DNA of 60,000 nt from positions 4,410,001 to 4,470,000 of the forward strand of contig OX442324.1 in NCBI GenBank assembly GCA_949358305.1, in the 5' to 3' direction. Under the pieces are notes generated by a model. That model saw nothing but the letters and a program-made list of their open reading frames with translations. It was not told the DNA's origin and made no database searches. The first letter of the stretch is position 1. Each line of letters begins with the position of its first letter. Source of the DNA: Strigamia acuminata. Lineage: Eukaryota; Arthropoda; Chilopoda; Geophilomorpha; Linotaeniidae. Shown one piece after another: positions 55,801 to 60,000 of this stretch. The translations under genes were made by a program, and so were the position numbers.

Positions 55801-58800
55801 TTTTCGTAACAAGGGGGCCAGCGCCTCCGTTGACCCCCCTCTCCCTGCGAACCTCATTTTAACTGGTTTTTTTCAATGTGATGGGGAATTGGGCACTTAT
55901 TTAGTCGTGATACGCCACTTGCTTCTAAAAGTCACCCTTATAAAAATGTCCTTGCAGGATTCTGCAGGCTGTGCAGGATTCACTAGGCAGCAAATCCTAC
56001 AGAGTTCTTTGCATGGATTTGGTGCAATTCTTTGCAGGATGATCCTGCAGAAATGTATTTAAAAGTATTTAAAAAAACCAAATAATTTGGCCCAAAATGA
56101 TCAAATTGCATAAAACTTACAAAATAAATCATAATGTTTGTTTCTTCTATGGTATTAGGCTTAAAACATTTATTTTTAAATTTTACATTTTGGGATTGCT
56201 AAATGTATAATTTTTATTTTATAGATTGCAATATCGTATTGTATCGTGTTTTTTTTTCTTTCTAGGAACGTGTCGTAGACCACCGGAAATCGAAAATGCA
56301 GATTATGATTGCGATTTTCCCAAAGATAGCGATGAATTTCCTCCAGGGACAAACTGTTCTTATTGTTGTAAGGTTGGATATAAAATGGAAACTGTAGTCG
56401 ATACAAGGATACGGTGCGAAAACGGGAGATGGACTGACATGGAAAAACCTCTAATCTGCCTACGTGAGTCTCTACAAAAAAAAATGCATAAAAGTTATTA
56501 AAAACTACATTTATGTACAGCAAAAGGTACAGCAAAAGGTTGCGGAACGCCTGCAATTCCAAAGAATGGTTATTTGGAATGCTCAGTGTGCGATACTTGC
56601 GCTAAAGATGTTGGATCAGTTTGTCGCTACAGGTGCCATTCTGGGTTTGCTATACCTGTGGATCAGTTGTGGCGTGAATACATAGAATGTATACACGATG
56701 TATCCGGTAAAAAAGTGTGGAATTCAACTGTACCACCTGATTGTCTTGGTGAAGGTATATTTCGTCTATAGTATTCTATAACATAGAAGTTATTAAAAAT
56801 TACATTTACGTATACACAGTAAATTAATTTTCAGGTACACCACCACCATGTGACATTACCGTAATTCTTAAGAAACCTTTTAAGTACAGAGTAAAAGAAC
56901 CAATAATTTACACATCGACTGGGAAACGTGCTACTGATGTTTGGTGTAGCTTAACAAACACTATCTTGTCGGATTTTGGTGAGTTCACTGATGATTGCAT
57001 TGCAGTGAATCCAGATGACAACAAACGTTTTTCGAGTCGCTGCAGAATCACTATTATTGGTAAATGTAATTAAAATTAGATTTGATTGTTTTTAATTATT
57101 TTAATATTAATTTCTTATATTAGAAAGTGACTGTAGGACTTTGAAAACACCTGCCAATGCTGATATGAGTTGTGGTATGGTGGAGGGTAAAAATATATTC
57201 CGATGCGATTTCAAATGCCACCCAGAACATTTTTTCGAAACGGCTTTCGAAGCGCTGGAGAAGAAGGGATATGTGGACTGCGACGTGAATACTGCGCAAT
57301 GGGATTTTACACGTCAATATGGCATAAAATTTCTTCCCGACTGTGTGCGTGAAGACGATACGGATTTGACGACGGGGATAATTTTTAAAGTAACTGTAGA
57401 AGACTGTAGAAATGAAAATAATATCGTAAAGGTAAGCAAAACTTGAAATTTTGTTTTATTTTATTTTGTATACCGAAGGATTTATGGTATAATTATATTG
57501 ATTATTTACTCATTTTTAGGTCAAAGAGAATATCAGGAAAGCTCTTCTGAACAGGAATAATATTGAATGTAGTCAAGTAGATTGCACCGGTTTCACTTAT
57601 ATGTGTAATTTAGACCAACATGGTGTTTCTATTTTGGAAATCAGTTGGAATATTACAGCTCGTTATACGCCTGTAGCTGAAAGTAATGAAGATTATGACT
57701 ATGGAATTGAAGCTGAAGTCCTTTTGACCGAAATTCAAGTACATAATAATAAATTGCTGTAAAAATAATGTAAATAATAAGAATTGTTACTTTTACAGCA
57801 AAACACATACTCTATCATAACAAATGATACACATTTCCTATTGCTATTAAAACAAGATGGTGCTGTAATTAAGGAAGAGAGTTATAAGCAGGGATTAATG
57901 GATTTAATCTGCAGTAAAAAAGCGCACGTTTTTGAGGAAGGAACAAATAGGTGTTGTAAGTATTGTTACGTCGGCTAATAAAATGAAAATGTAATTTGTT
58001 TAATGGTTTTTGTTTTGTTCTATTTTAAGTTCAATGCCCGACTGGATCGTATTATAGTAATAACGCTTGTTTATTATGCCCTTATGATTCGTATCAGGAT
58101 GAAACGGGGCAAGCGTATTGTAAGAAGTGTTCTGATGGATCTATCACCTGGGTACAAGGAGCAAAGAACGAAACTGAATGTACCGATGGCAATTATAATT
58201 AGTATTTCTTCACCTTATTTTAATTTTTTTTTCTTTTAAATGAAGGTATCGATCAAGACCAATTGCGACAATTGCATGAAAATGACAACCGATTTAATAA
58301 TCCAAAGTGTTATCAAAATTTTTGCCGAAATGGTGGAACTTGTTACGTCGTTGGTCGTGAGGATATTTGCCACTGTCCTGACGGTTTTATAGGTAATTGG
58401 GGTTTATACACATTTTATGTTTATTTTTTTTTATTTTTTTTGTCATTATTTAAAAAAAAAAATTGTAAACAGGAAATTATTGCGAGACTGAGACATGCAA
58501 GTCTGACACTTGTTCAAATGGCGGAAAATGTCGATACGAGGAAGGACATTACACTTGTTCGTGTCCTGTAGGAACAGCAGGATCAAAATGCGAAACGTCA
58601 CATGGTAACTGTGAGGGTTTGAGACTTGAAAATTAAACGTTAATACAAACAATTTGTTTCAGACCAAGAGATAATGACAGTTCAGAGAGCCAACGTAGAT
58701 TATTGTTCATCTGCTCCGTGTATGAAAGGAGGAATTTGTGTTCAACCCAAAATGAATGATTTTTATTACTGCGAGTGTCCAAAGGATAGAGCCGGTAAAA

Positions 58801-59388
58801 ATTACTCCATTAATCAAATTTCTGTTGAACACAAAAGGCGGAATTTATGCAAAAGCTTTAGAGAGTTTCCACTTGGTATTTGCCTCGGGCAAAAGAGTTA
58901 AAAGTAAAAAGTGGTTCAGCAACAAATTCTAGCTGAAATGTCAGAAAAATGGCGATTAGGTTTGCGATGCAAAGGATTGAATCTCTCAGTCGATGCTACG
59001 AAAACGATAATTTTTATATTGATGGTGGCAATTGTTTCTGTTAAAACAGATAGCGAAAATTTTCCATGTATGCAGTTGAAATAATGTCGGGTGGTTTTCA
59101 TATAAACCATTATCACAATTGGCGGAAATTATTTCGTAGTAATTTTCTGCTAATATTACATTTCTTTCAGGTGACCATTGCGAGCATGCTGTTTGTCCTG
59201 AACCGTACGACCAATTGTTCTGTTTAAATGGAGGTCGCTGTGTGATTTTAGACGATACTCATGCTATGGTTTGTTTATGTAAACCTGGGTTTATTGGTTC
59301 TCGGTGTGAATTTACTAAAGGTATTTTAGAAATTACTTTTTAGTGTTTGTTGAATTAAATTGAAAGGTGAATTTTTTTTTTAGGCTAG
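46803..59388 (+). CDS. Large secreted HYR/sushi/GCC2-GCC3/EGF protein (SVEP1-like)
   Basis: About 30 exons and 1,760 aa. Exons: 46803-46842 (signal peptide MKVFQLWTFLLTL), 47945-48020, 48906-49423, 49590-49862 (HYR-like: PEGSHIIHLRFRSKSG...C), 49919-50110 (sushi). The sushi array follows: type A 50190-50378, 51080-51279, 51684-51866, 53308-53484, 53891-54079, 54612-54788, 55388-55588, 56266-56463; type B 51345-51545, 53555-53752, 54350-54478 (half), 54854-55072, 56533-56748; Pro-rich linkers 50444-50482 and 55654-55689. Then 56835-57059, 57124-57431, 57520-57738, 57799-57955, 58030-58179 (GCC2/GCC3: CPTGSYYSNNACLLCP), and EGF exons 58246-58392, 58473-58604, 58663-58794, 59171-59320, stop 59386-59388. 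Array exons are all phase 1-1, the exon-shuffling phase. There is no membrane segment, so the product is probably an extracellular matrix or mucosal protein. Isoforms are likely. Confidence 0.82.
50190..50985 (+). repeat. Intragenic duplicated block, copy 1 (type A sushi + Pro linker + intron)
   Basis: This contains a type A sushi exon, the Pro-rich exon and about 500 bp of following intron, and is repeated at 55388-56172. The intron part holds GCAGGATTCTGCAGGCTGT in two tandem units here against one in the other copy. Its sushi exon lacks the Cys-Val-Gly codons present in the sister exon. Confidence 0.85.
52171..53041. mobile_element. Foldback element with 404-bp inverted arms
   Basis: Left arm 52171-52574, right arm 52638-53041, each 404 bp, with only about three differences seen by eye; the loop is 63 bp and contains its own small palindrome (ACTATAACATGTTATAGT). 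Ends read CTACTCCTAGCC with TA at both borders (52169-52170, 53042-53043), like a Tc1/mariner-type MITE. It has no coding capacity. It lies inside an intron of the sushi/EGF gene, so the pre-mRNA would carry a roughly 400-bp duplex hairpin. Confidence 0.92.
54139..54349. repeat. GC-rich repeat that replaced half of a sushi exon
   Basis: About 210 bp starting ACCGTATTTTACCG, with repeated GCCGCGGCTCTTATTC and GAGGGCGGCTCTTA words in direct and inverted order. Its GC content contrasts with the surroundings. It ends in CTACAG at the edge of a truncated type B sushi exon. A related fragment lies near 36481. Class unknown. Confidence 0.7.
54350..54478 (+). other. Truncated type B sushi exon with a repeat-supplied acceptor
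   Basis: This keeps only the second two-thirds of a type B sushi exon (from TGT CAC TAC to the CH before the donor). The first part and its native acceptor are gone, but the CTACAG end of the adjoining repeat forms a new acceptor in the correct phase 1. The donor is CATA|GTAGAG instead of the usual CATG|GTAAAG. It may be spliced in as a half-domain or skipped; either keeps the frame. Confidence 0.55.
55388..56172 (+). repeat. Intragenic duplicated block, copy 2
   Basis: Second copy of the type A sushi + Pro-linker + intron block at 50190-50985. The intron portion can be followed base for base for some 500 bp with few differences, showing a recent block duplication across the sushi array. Confidence 0.85.
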
Positions 59389-59677
59389 CAGACAAATTGA
59401 CAGAAGAAATGTCATCTCATAATTAATGAGTAGTTTTCTTTCTAGTTTTATTTAGTTTTGAAAAGCTAAGGGAATTTGTTAATTTTTTTATATGAAATAA
59501 CAACTACGGAATGTAATTTTGTTGGGTATAAAAAGATAGTGAATTAAAGTCTTAAGAACAAATGTAAATTGCTTTAGTTTAGATGACACAATGCAGTTTT
59601 AATCAAACTGATGGCAATTATGAGTTAATTCAAATACCATAATTGTGATAAAAATGTATCTGTACATTTACAAAATT

Positions 59678-59688
59678 AATAAAATAAA
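59678..59688 (+). terminator. Poly(A) signals of the sushi/EGF gene
   Basis: Two overlapping AATAAA hexamers lie about 290 nt after the stop codon. The remaining DNA to the window end is AT-rich and shows no further gene. Confidence 0.6.
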
Positions 59689-60000
59689 ATTCTATTAAAA
59701 ATTTACTAGGTTGTCTTTCGATTTTTTATTTTTTATTTTTCAGTTTTTATTTTTGCGTTTGTGATTAAATTGAATGGCCACAATAAAAAATGTGTTATAA
59801 ATGTTTTTCCTTTTGTAAGATAAAGAAAAAGTAGTTTCTAACGTTCTGAAATGGAACGTACGTAGGTAAACAAAAGTTTGAAGCGCACCATAGTCAATAT
59901 ATTTTTTTTTTATAAAAATTAATATTCTGCTATTGTGACATTACTTTTACTTTTTTAATTCAATTAAAAAAAAAATTTTCTTCTTATTTATTTATTATTC

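Noticed and set aside
58179-58246. A second GC-AG intron after the GCC2/GCC3 exon
   Set aside because: An ordinary GT donor at 58180 (GAAT|GTACCG) keeps the frame and the conserved Cys, so no exotic junction is needed.

Overview
This window is compact, AT-rich nuclear DNA of a multicellular animal. Genes carry many short GT-AG introns (often 50-150 bp) with T-rich acceptors, lie a few kb apart, and encode typical metazoan proteins (lebercilin, RCAN, sushi/EGF matrix proteins, SLC22 carriers). The density and intron size recall a tunicate or a sponge, but I cannot fix the species. All exon models were read by eye from splice signals, reading frame and remembered family features; no alignment was run.

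From 1 to 24 kb there is a tight housekeeping array in near-perfect strand alternation: the end of an unknown gene (+), SH3BGR (-), LCA5 (+), GET1 (-), APEX1 (+), TRAPPC3 (-), RWDD1 (+), an SKA3-like gene (-), an intronless CUB/sushi membrane protein (+), RCAN (-), PRORP (-), ATG5 (+), PDSS2 (-), MLYCD (+). Divergent starts share 280-730 bp intergenic regions, and convergent stops are often under 140 bp apart. The SH3BGR-LCA5-GET1 cluster matches the human 21q22.2 neighbourhood, and SH3BGR-LCA5 and ATG5-PDSS2 recall neighbours on human 6q.

From 24 to 42 kb there are two complete nine-exon SLC22 (organic ion carrier) genes on the minus strand. Between them lies a broken duplicate of the last two exons of the second gene. 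A full-length, apparently intact Ty1/copia retrotransposon with identical LTRs is inserted in that duplicate. Introns of the second SLC22 gene hold a pogo-like MITE and two hAT-like non-autonomous elements.

From 42 to 44 kb is guanylate kinase (GUK1) with a possible upstream mitochondrial-leader exon. After 3 kb of intergenic DNA with a small foldback MITE, 46.8-59.4 kb is one large secreted HYR/sushi/GCC2-GCC3/EGF gene. Its sushi exons were amplified as an alternating two-type tandem array together with their introns. That array is punctuated by a foldback element with 404-bp arms and by another repeat that has cut a sushi exon in half.

Functionally the housekeeping genes cover tail-anchored protein insertion (GET1), base excision repair (APEX1), ER-Golgi tethering (TRAPPC3), kinetochore attachment (SKA3-like), calcineurin control (RCAN), mitochondrial tRNA processing (PRORP), autophagy (ATG5), ubiquinone synthesis (PDSS2), malonyl-CoA removal (MLYCD) and GMP phosphorylation (GUK1). 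They are neighbours through ancestral linkage and shared promoters, not through one pathway.
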